A stretch of 64,000 nucleotides of DNA from Agrostemma githago (GCA_958450325.1 OY288262.1:7669142-7733141); one strand, 5' to 3'. Positions 36,931 to 48,296 are shown, counted from the stretch's first letter. Program-made: numbers and translations. Notes: generated by a model not told the origin, from the sequence alone.

Positions 36931-39900
36931 AAGTTTCAAGATATTGGGACATTGGTGACCCTGACTATCAATGTCAAATGTGTCATGCCCAAATGTGGTA
37001 TGAGGAAAGAATCAGTAAAGGTCGCGGTACAAGAAATCGAAGGTTCTCTTTATGTTGCTCAGATGGAAAAGTAACGTTGCCATTTTTAAGTGAGCCACCT
37101 CCATTGTTGAAGTTGTTGTTGAGTCGGGAACATCGCCTCAGTTCTTCGTTTATGACAAATATTCGTGGTTACAATTGTGGGTATTCTTTCTCATCCAGTG
37201 GTGGCATTATTGATAAAACTGGGAATCGTGGTCGTGGCCCATATACATTTAGAATGGGAGGTCAAAATATTCACCGGATTGGTAGTTTGTTGCCTGCAAA
37301 TGATTCAATTCCTAAGTTTTGCCAGTTATACATCTACGACACTATGAGGAAGAAGTCAACAATCGAATAAATGCTATAACGTAACTTTCTAATCAACTTT
37401 CATTACTTAGTTTATTGTAAATGTATTTATGCTTTAATATTGAATTTATTTTATTCTACATGTATTTATGCTTTAATATTTATCATTTTCTCATATAACT
37501 CTTTTCTATAAAAACAAAGGTGGCGGCTGTAGTAGATTTAATGAAGAGCTTATGTCATTATTGAAGGAGATGATTGACGAACATAACCCACTAGCCAAGG
37601 TATTTCGTAGGGCAGGGACAGATTATCGTCGGATGTAGAAGGTGATGTTAGTATTAAATTAATTGCATGAAGATGCACTGATGGTAGAACTTATAACCGA
37701 CCAACTGCTTCAGAGGTGGCTGCTTTAGTTGAAGGTGATATAGGACCTAACATGGAACATCGTGACATTATTGTGGAAAAGTCATGTGGACAGTTGCAAC
37801 GAATATCTGAGTTGCACCCCTCATATCTTGATTTACAGTACCCTCTTTTGCTTCCTTATGGCGAGGATGAGTTTCGACCAAATATTTCACATAGTGAAGC
37901 ATCACTTGGTATAAGCACGAGCCTTAAACCGTGTAATGAACTTACCTTACGTGAGTTCTTTGCTTTTCGGTTTCAAGATAGACCACTGGATGTTGAATTT
38001 CCTACATGGACATCAGCTTCCAATTTATATCAACATATATGTGTTGACGGATATATATGATGGTCGAGTCTCAGAGACTATCCTTCTTACGATTCAACCA
38101 AAAATTGCTTCGGGTTGATAAATACAAGAATGTTGTTGATGCAGTTGAAGAAGGAAACATTGAGCCATCATCAACTGGTAGTCGTTATATTGTTCCGTCA
38201 TCTTTCACATCTGGGGATGCTTTCATGAGATCGAAATATCTAGATACTATGGCTATTTAATTTGTAGGTGGTGTGGCTACCCGGACTTATTTATTACATT
38301 TACATGCAACCCAAAATGGTCTGAGGTTGTTCGATTTGTAAGTAAAAGGGGTCTTCGCTCTGAAGATCGTCCATATATTTTGTCCCGTATTTTTCAGGTG
38401 AAGTTATATGAATTAATCCAAGACTTAAAAGTCCGTGAAATTTTTGGAAGGAGAAAAGCAGATCTGTATTTGCATTATTGTTTTAGAATTTATCCTTTTA
38501 CTCACTGATCATTTTTGCCATATTTCATTTTTTTTTCCAAATCATTTGTAGTTGTATACACTGTCGAATTTCAAAAGAGAGGGCTCCCTCATGCACATAT
38601 CCTATTATTTCTCCATCGAGATGATAAGTTCCCAGAGGTGGCTGATGTAGACAGAATCATCTCTGCTGAGATTCCCGACGAGAGGCAAAACCCTATATTA
38701 CATGCTGCTGTATCGGAATTGATGATCCATGGTCCTTGCGGTGCATCAAATCCTCAATTACCGTGCATGTTAGATGGTGTATGCATTCGAAAATTTCCAA
38801 AGTCATTCAATCCCAGGATCACAGTTGACAAGAATGGCTTTCCTATTTATTAGAGAAGAGATAATTGGCGTACAATATTGAAAAATGGTGTTCCCATTGA
38901 TAATCGCTATATTGTTCCTTATAATCCTTACCTTATTGAAAAATATCGTGCCCACATCAATGTGAAGTGGTGCAATCAAGCTCAGTCAATTAAATATTTG
39001 TTCAAGTATATCAACAAAGGGCCTGATCGTGTTAAGATGGAATCATCCTATAGTCGTCGTAATAACCAGAATCAGCTCGACCAGATTCAGAAGTTAGTTG
39101 ATTGTCGGTATGTATCTGCGTGTGTAGCTGTTTGGAGGATATTTGCCTTTGATATCCATTATAGGACTCCTGTTGTTGAAAATCTTCAATTTCATCTTCC
39201 TGGAGACCAACCTGTCACCTTCGAGGATGATGACCCTATTGATGAGGTTCTTGAAAACCCAAGTGTTGCAATGTCTAAATTTGTTGATTGGTTTTCATTA
39301 AATGCTAGAGATCCTGCTGCACGTGACCTACTATTATCTGAAATTCCTCAAAGGTATGTATAAGATAGAACTAAGAAGGAATGGAAGCGTAGACAAAAGT
39401 TTTTTACTATTGGTAGGCTGCACCATGTCCCCATAAAATGTGGTGAACTCTACTAGATGAGGACAATGTTGAACCATTCCAGGGGAGCAAGGTGTTATGA
39501 GGACATTCGTACTGTTAATGGTGTATGTTATCAAAGTTTCCGAGAAGCGTGTTTTGCTCTTGGCTTGATTGGTGATGACACTGAGTATGTTGTTGCCATT
39601 AAGGAAGCACATTATTGGGAATCAGGGACGTATCTTAGGCATATGTTTACGTCATTGTTGATATCTGAATCCATGTCTACGCCTCATATTGTATGGGAGG
39701 AAACATGGGATCTATTATCTGATGATATTCTCTCTAAGCAAAGGAGGTTTCTATCGAATCCTGGTAAGTCAAGCATTTTAGATTTCTTACTTCCTTCTTT
39801 ATTTTATATATGTAGTTCTACCAAATTGTATACTTCATAAAAAAAGATTTCAAGTAGTATTCATTTTCTTTGATATTTTAAAAAATGCTCCTATAAACCA

Positions 39901-41812
39901 CTGAAAGAATTCAAATTATTGGGGAGGTAGAAGAAAACTTATACACAAAGAAAAAATCAAATAGAAAGTACTTATATACAATAGAAACTATTGTCCAGGT
40001 TTGCAAAATGCATTCCTTTTAGATTTTTAAGCATTATTTTCTTGATACTACGTTCATATCATTTACTGTTTGTCTTAGATTTGGAATTGTCAAAAGAAGA
40101 GATCCACAACTTAGCCCTGCTTGAGATTGAAGCTTTACTTCAAAGTAATGGTAGCAGTTTGTCTAGATTTGATGGCATGCCCATCCCTGATGCAACATCA
40201 GTTTCTTATTTAGGGAATACGTTGGTTCCAGATGAGTTGTTGTATGATAGGGTTGCTTTAAGGCATGAATTTGAAATGGCATTGCCTATGCTGACTGTTG
40301 ATCAACGTGTTGTGTATGATGACATTATTAATGCTGTTTCAGTGCAAAGAAGTTCTGTTTTCTTTGTGTATGGTTTTGGAGGTACATTATTGTGCTTCCT
40401 GTTGCGTCCAGTGGAATTGCGGCAACATTAATTCATGGAGGGAGGACAACTCATTCTAGATTAGCATTCCGATTAATGTTACTGAGACTTCCACTTGCTC
40501 TGATATCAAGCCTGTCACGGATTTGACAGAGTTGATAATGAAGACGAGTCTCATTATATGGGACGAGGCACCTTGCACCCATAGACATTGCTTCGAGGCT
40601 CTTGATCGTAGTTTAAGAGATGTCATGCGTGTTGTGAGTCCACGAAATACAGAATTGCCTTTTGGAGGTAAAGTTGTTGTATTTGGAGGTGACTTTCGAC
40701 AAATACTCCCAGTTGTGTAAAGGGAGTAGGTCTGACATCGTCCATGCTTCTTTATTTTCATCTGATTTATGGTCATCTTGCAAGGTTAGTCTTCTTTTTT
40801 TTGTTTATATTTATTGAAATTTGTTGTTTGTTGTACTATTTATCTTTTCCTTTGCCTTCATTTTTGTCCATGACTACAAACTAATTCTTTGTTGTTCTAT
40901 ATATTTACATAGGTCCTCACACTTACTCAGAATATGCGTCTTCAAGTTGGTTGCTCTTCTTCTAATGTTCAAGAGATACGAGAACTCTCGGATTGGATTC
41001 TTAGAGTCGGTGATGGTGTAGAAGACGGACACAATGATGGCGAGGTTAATGTCAAATTTCCAGATGAAATTCTTATCCATAATGTTAGTGATCCTATTTC
41101 TTTCATTGTATCCAACACATATCCTAACTTGGTGGATCGGTTATGGCATGATGGTTATTTGCAACAGCGAGCGATATTGGCACCTACCCACGAATTTGTT
41201 GAATTGATTAATGACTATGTTTTATCTCTTCTTCATGGTCAAGAAGTTGTGTATCTAAGCTCTGACGAGGTATGTATGGATGACATAGTTCCTGGCCAAC
41301 CTAATATGCATTCGACTGAATTCCTAAATAGTATCAAGTGCTCCGGGGTTCCTAACCATGAGTTGCGCTTGAAGGTTGGTGCTATGGTCATGCTTATCCG
41401 AAGCATGGATCAATTTTGTGGGTTGTGTAATGGTACGCGCTTGATTGTGACTGATCTAGCAAACTGAGTTATTCGATGTAAGGTGTTAACTGGTAGCCAT
41501 GCAGGTGATATTGTATATATCCCGCGTTTGTCCCTTACACCGTCTGACTCAAGCAAATTTCCAATTCGGTTTACTCGGAGACATTTCCCTATTTCTATAT
41601 GTTTTGCTATGACAATCAACAAAAGTCAGGGCCAATCGTTGGCAGATGTTGGTCTTTATCTTCCCAAGCTTGTCTTCACACATGACCAATTATATGTTGC
41701 TTTGTCAAGGGTCACCAACAAGAGTGGATTGAAAACTAAGAATGGGAACTACCAATGCACTTCAGACTTTACTACCAATGTGGTGTACCAAGAAGTTTTC
41801 CAATATTTGTAA
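36931..41812 (+). pseudogene. Helitron Rep/helicase (RepHel) pseudogene
   Basis: Order of parts: Helitron N-terminal domain (36931-38260, with RRFSLCCSDGKVTLPFL and GPYTFRMGGQNIHRIGSLLP), Rep nuclease (38551-39363) and PIF1-like helicase (39650-41812). The Rep HUH motif is HAHILLFL (38590-38613) and the catalytic two-tyrosine motif is KYLFKYINKG near 38993-39022. The helicase has WDEAP (near 40561), FGGDFRQILPVV (40683-40718) and the C-terminal MTINKSQGQSLADVGLYLP (41611-41667). Likely introns are 39764-40078 and 40781-40912. Several frameshifts and stops occur (37345-37370, 37636, 38059, 38851, 39361, 40718, 41465). The Walker A lysine region is deleted after YGFGGT at about 40383. The intact family protein nicks and unwinds DNA for rolling-circle transposition. 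This copy cannot. Confidence 0.9.
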
Positions 41813-42022
41813 TTATATTTGTATATTTGTGTTTATGTTTCCTTTAGACAATTGTTACTATAGTTTTACATCTTAATGTTTATGTTACTGTAATTGTTTA
41901 TTTTATTCTTCATTGGTTTAAATTTTATTATTTTGATAAGTATTGTACATAAATGCATCTGCTACCATCTTTGTTTCGATAATATTATCGCCAGCGCGCA
42001 ATTTGTGCGGGCTTTAAACTAG
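41813..42022 (+). other. Helitron 3' tail with terminal hairpin and CTAG end
   Basis: After the helicase stop, AT-rich sequence leads to a small GC hairpin (CGCGC...GTGCG, about 41995-42009), an A-rich spacer and CTAG at 42019-42022, followed by T. This matches the transposition terminator of Helitrons. Confidence 0.75.
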
Positions 42023-42318
42023 TATATTATATAACAAGATCAAAGAAAGTAATTTACCATGAATAATTTTGGCGGGTAAAATATTTTTTTAAAGAAGAGC
42101 TGAGAGGAAACTGTAGATAGAGAATTGAATGAGAAATTAGGGTTATAAAGTGAGAAATAGATGAGTAGAGAGGGTAAAAAGGTCATTTGAAGGAATTGAG
42201 ATGTGGGAAGTGCAACTCACCGAGGGGGGTCGGTGAGCAACTTCCCGCATGATGCAGGAATTGCAACTGATGGGAATGTTACAATTCCCGGGAAGTAGGT
42301 AGGCAACCAAACGAGGCC
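42023..42318. mobile_element. Right half of the Tourist-like MITE split by the Helitron
   Basis: It ends AACCAAACGAGGCC and is followed by TTA (42319-42321), matching the left end at 14080 and its TTA. Its GGGAAGTAGG/TGCAACTCACC arm pairs with the left half. The two halves sum to about 629 bp. Confidence 0.8.
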
Positions 42319-42348
42319 TTAATTTGTATGATGTAAAAAAAATACTAA

Positions 42349-42643
42349 GGGATCGTTTGGTTACTTATCTAATTATCGGGAAATGGAAGATACCATGAAT
42401 TGCATTTTCAAGGAGTTGTTTGGTTGCCTACTTCCCAGGAATTGTCACTTCCTAGGAATTGTCACTTCCTCCATAACGGGGGGAAGTTACTCACCAAGCC
42501 CCCCTTGGTGTGTAGAACTTCCCGCATGAAGTCATTTCCCACATGGAAACCAAACAATATTTTTATAATTCCCATGAAATACAAATTTACATGAATTTAA
42601 GTTCCCTGTAACTTCATCTTCCCATGGTAAACCAAACGAGCCC
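42349..42643. mobile_element. Second Tourist-like MITE (295 bp)
   Basis: Ends GGGATCGTTTGGTT and AACCAAACGAGCCC are inverted repeats, 13 of 14 matching, flanked by TAA (42346-42348 and 42644-42646). It is a close relative of the split MITE 27 bp upstream, so two family members lie side by side. Confidence 0.88.
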
Positions 42644-43077
42644 TAAGAAATGGTTTTTTTTTTCACTCAAAACTCATTAAATTTCAAATCATCATAATTA
42701 TACTTCCTCCTATTTTATCTTTCCATTGTAAATGGGAACAAAAATTTATGGTGACAATATAAAGTACAAGAAATCTAAATAAATAGTGTGGGTAGAATAG
42801 TAACTCAGGGGTAATATATAAGAATTATTGTATAAAAATGTCGTAAGTATGAGTAAATAATGAGGGTATAATTGTGGAAAAAAAAACTGACAAAAATGGA
42901 AATAAATGATGAGATAATAGAAGTATATTAATCAATAATAATAATAATTTCATCATTAAACGACAATGGTTTGGAACTTAATCGCATGTAACAGGGCTCG
43001 AACCTGTGACACTTCAATCCTAAACTAGAACTCTCACCAACCATGCTACTCAACTATTATGTAAAATACTCACCTTA
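42644..43077. other. Gene-free spacer with a possible degenerate Stowaway
   Basis: At about 42702-42930 the ends TACTTCCTCCTATTTTATC and GATAATAGAAGTA look like a decayed Stowaway MITE, but the right end is too diverged to be sure. The remainder is AT-rich spacer up to TTA at 43075-43077. Confidence 0.35.
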
Positions 43078-43752
43078 GACAATCCCCATCCAAGGGTCAC
43101 CTTAATGGAGGTCATCCATGTTTTAGTGTTTTAATCAATTTGTTGACCCTCACTCATCCTATACACTCTCGTTCAGAAAACCATGACTTAGGTCATCAAC
43201 CCAATCATTTTTTACTTTTCAACCCAATCATCTTTCACTTTCTCTACCCCATATATCTCTCTCCTAATTTTTTTTTCAACTACCACTATATTTACATATA
43301 TATTATTACAAATATTTTAAGGTTTATGTTAAATACAACCCATTGGGTTGTATTTAAGCATTGAATAACTTCCATATTTAGTATTAATTTGGGAAATAAA
43401 GAGAAAATTACAGATAAATCAAGGTAATTAATGTATGTATTGGTTATTTTTTTTCCCTTTTTAGTCTCTTAAATACAGCCCTAAGGGCTGTATTTATCAA
43501 TTTCCATATTTTAATACCAACATTATTATTTTAAATATTGAGGAGGTTTATTAAAAACGTACAATCAAATTTTTTTTAAAACAAACTTACGATTACAATT
43601 AAATTATTACAACTGATAAACGGGTAGGATTACAATGATATATGACATCTGCATACATTGATTAAAAAAAAATACAACTTTAACGGAGTGCATAACATTA
43701 AATAAAGAAAATAATTTAAATACTTCGGAACCATAAATAACATTAATGTAAT

Positions 43753-44560
43753 TTAGTCGCGAAAGTTCATCCAAATATGTTCAATAAGGTCATTTTTTAG
43801 GGCTACATGGGTTGGATTATCGCGAATGTTATCATAATTTTGCACGAACCGGTCTTGAGCTGATCTACGGCGACACTGATATTCAAAAGGATTATCATTA
43901 GCTGATGTAGGATGATCTTCTTTGAACTCTCTGATTATATTTTCATCGTGGAGATATGTTTCTCGCTCATCTTCTATTATCATGTTATGCATAATGATAC
44001 ATGCAATAAGAACTTCCCCTATAATATATTTGTTCAGAAGTAGACAAGGGCGCTTAATGAATGCAAATCGAGATTGTAGGACACCAAACGCACGCTCAAC
44101 ATCTTTTCGACAACTCTCTTGGCGAACAACAAATAATTTATGCTTCTGAATTTGGGGAGCAGTAATTGTTTTCACAAATGTCGCCCAACCAGGATATATA
44201 CCATCAGCGAGATAATATCTCAAGTTATACTCTTTTCCGTTTACCATGAAACAAATCGGTGGGCCCGATTCTTCTAAAACATCGTCAAAGACCGAAGAAC
44301 GTTGAAGAACATTTATATCATTATGGGAACCCAGTGTGCCAAAGAACGAATGTCATATCCATAAATCATAAGATGCAACTGCCTCCAAAATAATTGTTGC
44401 TTTCGAGCTTCTCCCAGCATATTGTCCTGACCATTGCGTCGGACAATTTTTCCATTCCCAGTGCATACACTCAATGCTACCCAGTGCATACATGTCAGGA
44501 AATCCACGTGCCTGGCCAATATGAAGTAATCTTGCTAAATCGTCTGCAGTTGGCCTGCGT
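43753..44560 (-). pseudogene. PIF/Harbinger transposase (DDE_Tnp_4 type), truncated and frameshifted
   Basis: An open frame at 43753-44247 (164 aa) gives YYLADGIYPGWATFVKTI, KDVERAFGVLQSRFAFIKRP and IIMHNMIIEDERE, the C-terminal half of PIF transposases. Upstream, in shifted frames at 44250-44540, are MHWEWKNCPTQW and LWIWHSFFGTLGSHNDINVL, part of the catalytic core. The N-terminus with its helix-turn-helix region is missing. At 44561 the coding sequence gives way to a 67-bp tandem array. The family protein cuts and pastes elements ending in the terminal repeats. This copy is inactive. Confidence 0.9.
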
Positions 44561-44912
44561 AAAATTTGAATCTAACGAACATAATTCTGACGACTCATTT
44601 TAAATTTGTATTGCAACGATCGTTTTCAAAATTTGAATCAAACGAACACAGTTCCGACGACTCATTTTAAATTTGTATTGCAACGGTCGTTTTCAAAATT
44701 TGAATCAAACGAACACAATTCCGACGACTCATTTTAAATTTATATTGCAACGGTCCTTTTTCAAAATTTGAATCTAATGAACTCAATTCTGACGACTCAT
44801 TTTAAATTTGTATTGCAACGGTCGTTTTCAAAATTTGAATCTAACACTTTTTTTCAAACTCGATTCCAATGACTTATTTTAAATTTTTAGTGAATGGTTT
44901 CCAAAATTTGAA
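44561..44912. repeat. 67-bp tandem array
   Basis: About five units start AAAATTTGAATC at 44561, 44628, 44695, 44763 and 44830, with 67-68 bp spacing. The last unit is degenerate. It begins exactly where the transposase homology stops and lies just upstream of the TATA box of the small plus-strand gene. Confidence 0.9.
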
Positions 44913-45008
44913 ACCCAACTACTATTTTTTCCCCTTTCTCTATAAATAGAATGTGTAGAGCCAATTATTTTTCATTCCAAATTTTCATTTATTCCAACTC
45001 TCTCTAAA

Positions 45009-45433
45009 AATGTCTTGTAGTACCTGTGACCATATGGGGTTTGATACGAAGGGAACCATCATTGTCTACTACAAATCGAATTCTTACCGGCTCTATTGTC
45101 CCCGTTTCATTTCCAGTTCCCTCTGAAGTTGTTTCAAACGGTATATATTATAATTTTTTTTAATAACATATGTTTATTGTGATTTTGGCTCAACTATTTT
45201 TTATTTTCTACAGACACAGTACGTATTAAATACGATGAACTCGAACGTTTCAAGAGTGATGTGGTTGAGCTATTCAAGCGACTTCAAACTGTTTTCCAAT
45301 GGCGATTTGTGATTGAACTTTGTGGTAATGGAGGAAGGTTGTTACTTCCACAAGAAAAGCTTAATATGATCGATATATGTTGCGATTATATGGAAGAAAT
45401 TTCACCAGTTGGCTCTACTTCCGAAGAGGATTA
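45009..45433 (+). CDS. Small two-exon gene inside the PIF element, unknown function
   Basis: A TATA box (CTATAAATA, 44939-44947) lies about 70 bp before ATG at 45009. The first frame reads MSCSTCDHMGFDTKG and YRLYCPRF, with cysteine spacing loosely like a GRF zinc finger. It stops at 45123-45125 before the apparent donor at 45145. A good intron (about 45145-45212, ending CTACAG) leads to a second exon encoding YDELERFKSDVVELFKRLQ and ending STSEED. The second exon is in phase with the other frame of exon 1, so a one-base shift may have broken the gene, or the splice differs. I do not recognise the family. The second exon looks like a short helical, acidic-tailed domain. Confidence 0.4.
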
Positions 45434-45569
45434 ATGTTGTGATGTCAATCCTACTGTTTATCATTTAATGTTTAATTTTAATGTTTAATGCCGGTTCTAC
45501 GGAATATTAGTAATGGTTTAATGTTGTATTAGCATATGCTAATTTAAAATTGAAGTGTTTTTTTAATAA

Positions 45570-46620
45570 ACTGCATCATGTTCTCAAAATATGATCGTCA
45601 GTTAGTACTTGTATATTCTTTTAAGACGACACAAAAAAATGAACTATAGTACATTAATAAACAAAATTTAAGACACAATTAAAAATAAACTACAATAAAA
45701 TATTTTTTAAGACGCAATGAAAAATGAACTACACTGCATAAAAATAGAATATTTCTTAAGACGCAATTAAAAATGAATTACACTACATAAAAATATAATA
45801 CTCCTTAAAACGCAATTGAAAATGGACTATATACTACATAAAAATAAAAAGGGAAATTCCCATTTGTACCCTCTAAGTTTTCACTTTTCCCAGTTGTACC
45901 CCCGCGTATAAGCAATTTCCAATTGTGCCCCTGAACTCTGTTAATTACTCTCAACCGTAACTAAACTAGAATTAGTTGTTAATTAAGTATGGTTGTTAAG
46001 TGCCAACTTGCTGTGCTAATCTAATGACATGGCGAGTGACATGTCGGTCTAGTAGCCTTTTGGCCTTCATTAATCCCTAATTACCCCTTCATTGTAATTT
46101 CGAGTTTTCGCCTCATTGAAATCAACAACAACATGCAATAATAAGTGAGAAAAGCAACAGAGAACATGATGATGATGATGATAGTACATAGAGGAAGAAT
46201 GACAGATGATATGGTGATAATCAGTGAATTCGAACAAGGAAAGAAAGGAAGGAAGAGAAAGGGTTTGTAGTTTGAAATTAGAATGAAGGGGTAATTAGGG
46301 ATTAACGAAGGCCAAAAGGGTACTAGACCAACACGTCACTCGCGATGTCATTAGATTAGGACTGCAAGTTGGCACTTAACAACCATACTTAACGGCTAAT
46401 TCTAGTTTAGTCACGGTTGAGAGTAATTAACAGAGTTCAGGGACAGTTGGGAATTGCTTATACGCAGGGGTACAACTGGGAAAAATGAAAACTTAGAGGG
46501 TACAAATGGGAATTTCCCAAATAAAAATGAACTACACTACATAAAAACAGAATATTTCTTAAGACGTAATTAAAGGATGAACATGACGACATAATCCCCC
46601 TAAAAATGAAAAATACGAAC
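45570..46620. repeat. Diverged tandem units of about 50-60 bp around the foldback element
   Basis: The unit AAGACGCAATTAAAAATGAAC followed by ACTACATAAAAATA recurs from about 45620 to 45850 and resumes at 46519-46575 after the nested foldback element. The array is probably part of the PIF element's non-coding spacer. Confidence 0.65.
45851..46518. mobile_element. Mutator-like foldback element (668 bp) inside the PIF element
   Basis: The ends GGGAAATTCCCATTTGTACC and its reverse complement begin inverted repeats of about 245 bp that cover most of the element. It is flanked by an identical 9-bp duplication AAATAAAAA (45842-45850 and 46519-46527). The centre near 46150-46250 is non-coding. The end design resembles the 27.3-kb element (GGGAAA plus spaced GTACC motifs), but the sequence differs, so it is a separate family. 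Confidence 0.88.
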
Positions 46621-46629
46621 TTTCAAAAT

Positions 46630-47752
46630 TTAAAGATCAGGGTAGTATTTTAATCTAAGTTTTTCCTTCAATTCTTCATCCTTTGGACTTAAATGTTGTC
46701 TTGAAAGTAATGTATCCAAAATTTTCATCTTCATTTTGGTCTTCAGCCCCAAATTCTTACTTTCCTCAATCTTCAAATCTGCGTCAATACGTCTTTGTCT
46801 AGCCTCCATTTGTAACTTTATATTATCCCTGTGCTTTTCAATACATGACTGATCGTCTTCACTAAACATAGATTTTGCCATTTTTGATTTTCCATTACGC
46901 TTCTTTTTGGCCGCCTCCCGACCTTCTGGACGTCTATTCACGTTATCATCGTAATTTACACTAGATGGAGTGGAGATACCAACATTAGTAGAGGTGGTAT
47001 CAAAATCCGACCTCGATCTTTTGGAGCTGGAACTGCTTTTATTTGACATGTCACTAAAGTTGTTGTTTGGTAAGCTCCATTTTGGGTGCTTGCTCATAAC
47101 GTTGTTGTAAACTTCAAATTATTCAAAATCGTTACCATTGTTGCCTTTGCGAAATAATATTTGAGCCGCCTCAATATCATCTTCTATGTTGGTGCCACTC
47201 GCCGATGGTCGATTAATAATTTTGCTGTAACAACTAACCCATTTGTTGACAATGGTATTGAGCCGCTTAAAACGACCTTTCATAGCATCGATACTCCTAA
47301 TTGTTAGTTGAGTATTATTTTCGTTTTCGACCCTCGATTGTTCATATAACTCACTTATTTTTTTCCACATTGTTGATGTGTTTTGATTTTTTGCCAACAA
47401 TTTGATCTTCGCTAGCCAGACACCAACTCGACATAAGCGCAACGTCTTCCTTCTCATTCCAATTTGATTTTTCAATGGGGTTTGATTTGGGTTGTTTTTT
47501 TGGACCCTTGATGGTGTTTTTTTTAGAAGAAATTGGAGTATCTTCAACAAAAGCTTGAGTTGAAAACTGAGACAATGACATTGAGTCATCAAATTGATCA
47601 ATGTTTCCATAATTTTGCCTTTCGGAAATTAAATCCGTAAAAGAAGGAATATAATTTTGACTATTTAGATTTAAATCAAAATCGTGAATATCTTCGTATG
47701 ATGTGTAATCATCGCCATCAAAATTTGGGGAAACAAAATTATTTAAATCCAT
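46630..47752 (-). pseudogene. PIF-associated Myb-like/NAM-associated DNA-binding gene, broken
   Basis: The start is at 47752 (MDLNNFVSPNFDGDDY). The Myb-like region SNWNEKEDVALMSSWCLASED lies near residue 95-115. A one-base shift near 47390-47400 leads to MWKKISELYEQS and SIDAMKGRFKRLNTIVNKW (47230-47370). An in-frame stop at 47119-47121 separates this from HPKWSLPNNNFSD, RPEGREAAKKKRNGK and a lysine/leucine-rich C-terminus to 46630. The order is that of plant proteins with a Myb/trihelix domain and NAM-associated C-terminus. In PIF elements this partner helps the transposase bind DNA and enter the nucleus (family knowledge). Confidence 0.85.
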
Positions 47753-48025
47753 ATAATAAGTTGAATTTTATTTTTGAGGTATAGGAGAATATGATATTAT
47801 TTTAATAAGGTTATGAGTAATATTTTTTTTGTAGGAGTGTATGATTATTTATGGAGGAAAATAAATAGTTGTTGGTAAAAAAAAGAGTTGTTGTAAAATT
47901 TTAACGTTGGAAATGAGAGACGTTGTTGTAAAAAAAAGAGCTGTTGGATTGGAGTGGAAGAGAGTGCTCTGACAAAAGTGTGAGGAGTGAGAGAAAGAAT
48001 CCTGACAAAAGTGTGCAAGTGGAAG

Positions 48026-48030
<5 letters not shown>

Positions 48031-48091
<61 letters not shown>
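48031..48091. repeat. (GA)n microsatellite
   Basis: About 30 uninterrupted GA units. It produces false open frames of Ser-Leu or Arg-Glu repeats on the two strands. Confidence 0.97.
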
Positions 48092-48094
<3 letters not shown>

Positions 48095-48296
48095 TGAAGG
48101 TCATGAAATTTTTTGAAGGCTCATCGGATGACCTTCAATATGAGAAGGTCACCTTAATTAATTGAAGAGGTCACCTTAATTTCTCATTAGGATGACCCCC
48201 ATCCTCCATGACCCAATGGATGGGGATGGTCTTAAAGATTATTACTCCCTTCTTTTCACTATCTTCTTTTTGTACTCTTTGGGTGCAAAGTTTATA

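Larger units (their letters stand above)
14413..42022 (+). mobile_element. 27.6-kb Helitron carrying two RPA1-like genes and a decayed Rep/helicase
   Basis: The proposed 5' end is TCATTTATATATTAAAGC after an A (14412). The 3' end is CTAG (42019-42022) followed by T, with a GC-rich hairpin at about 41994-42009, ten bases before it. Helitrons start TC, end CTRR behind a hairpin and insert between A and T with no target duplication. Internally the order is RPA1-like gene (14721-17173), second RPA1-like gene (18586-24390), then N-terminal exons and Rep/helicase (29951-41812). The termini also coincide with the break in a flanking MITE, which independently supports both ends. Removing five clear nested insertions leaves about 18.5 kb. 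Confidence 0.8.
43078..48231 (-). mobile_element. PIF/Harbinger DNA transposon with transposase and Myb-like gene remnants
   Basis: The termini GACAATCCCCATCC and GGATGGGGATGGTC are inverted repeats, 13 of 14 matching, flanked by TTA (43075-43077 and 48232-48234), as PIF elements require. Inside, on the minus strand, are a Myb-like gene (46630-47752) followed by the transposase (43753-44560), the two-gene layout of autonomous PIF elements. It also carries a plus-strand small gene, tandem repeats and a nested foldback element. It is 5,154 bp long. Both element genes are broken. Confidence 0.88.

Noticed and set aside
47901..48165. Open frames of Ser-Leu and Arg-Glu repeats on opposite strands
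   Set aside because: Both are produced by the GA microsatellite at 48031-48091 and have no other support.
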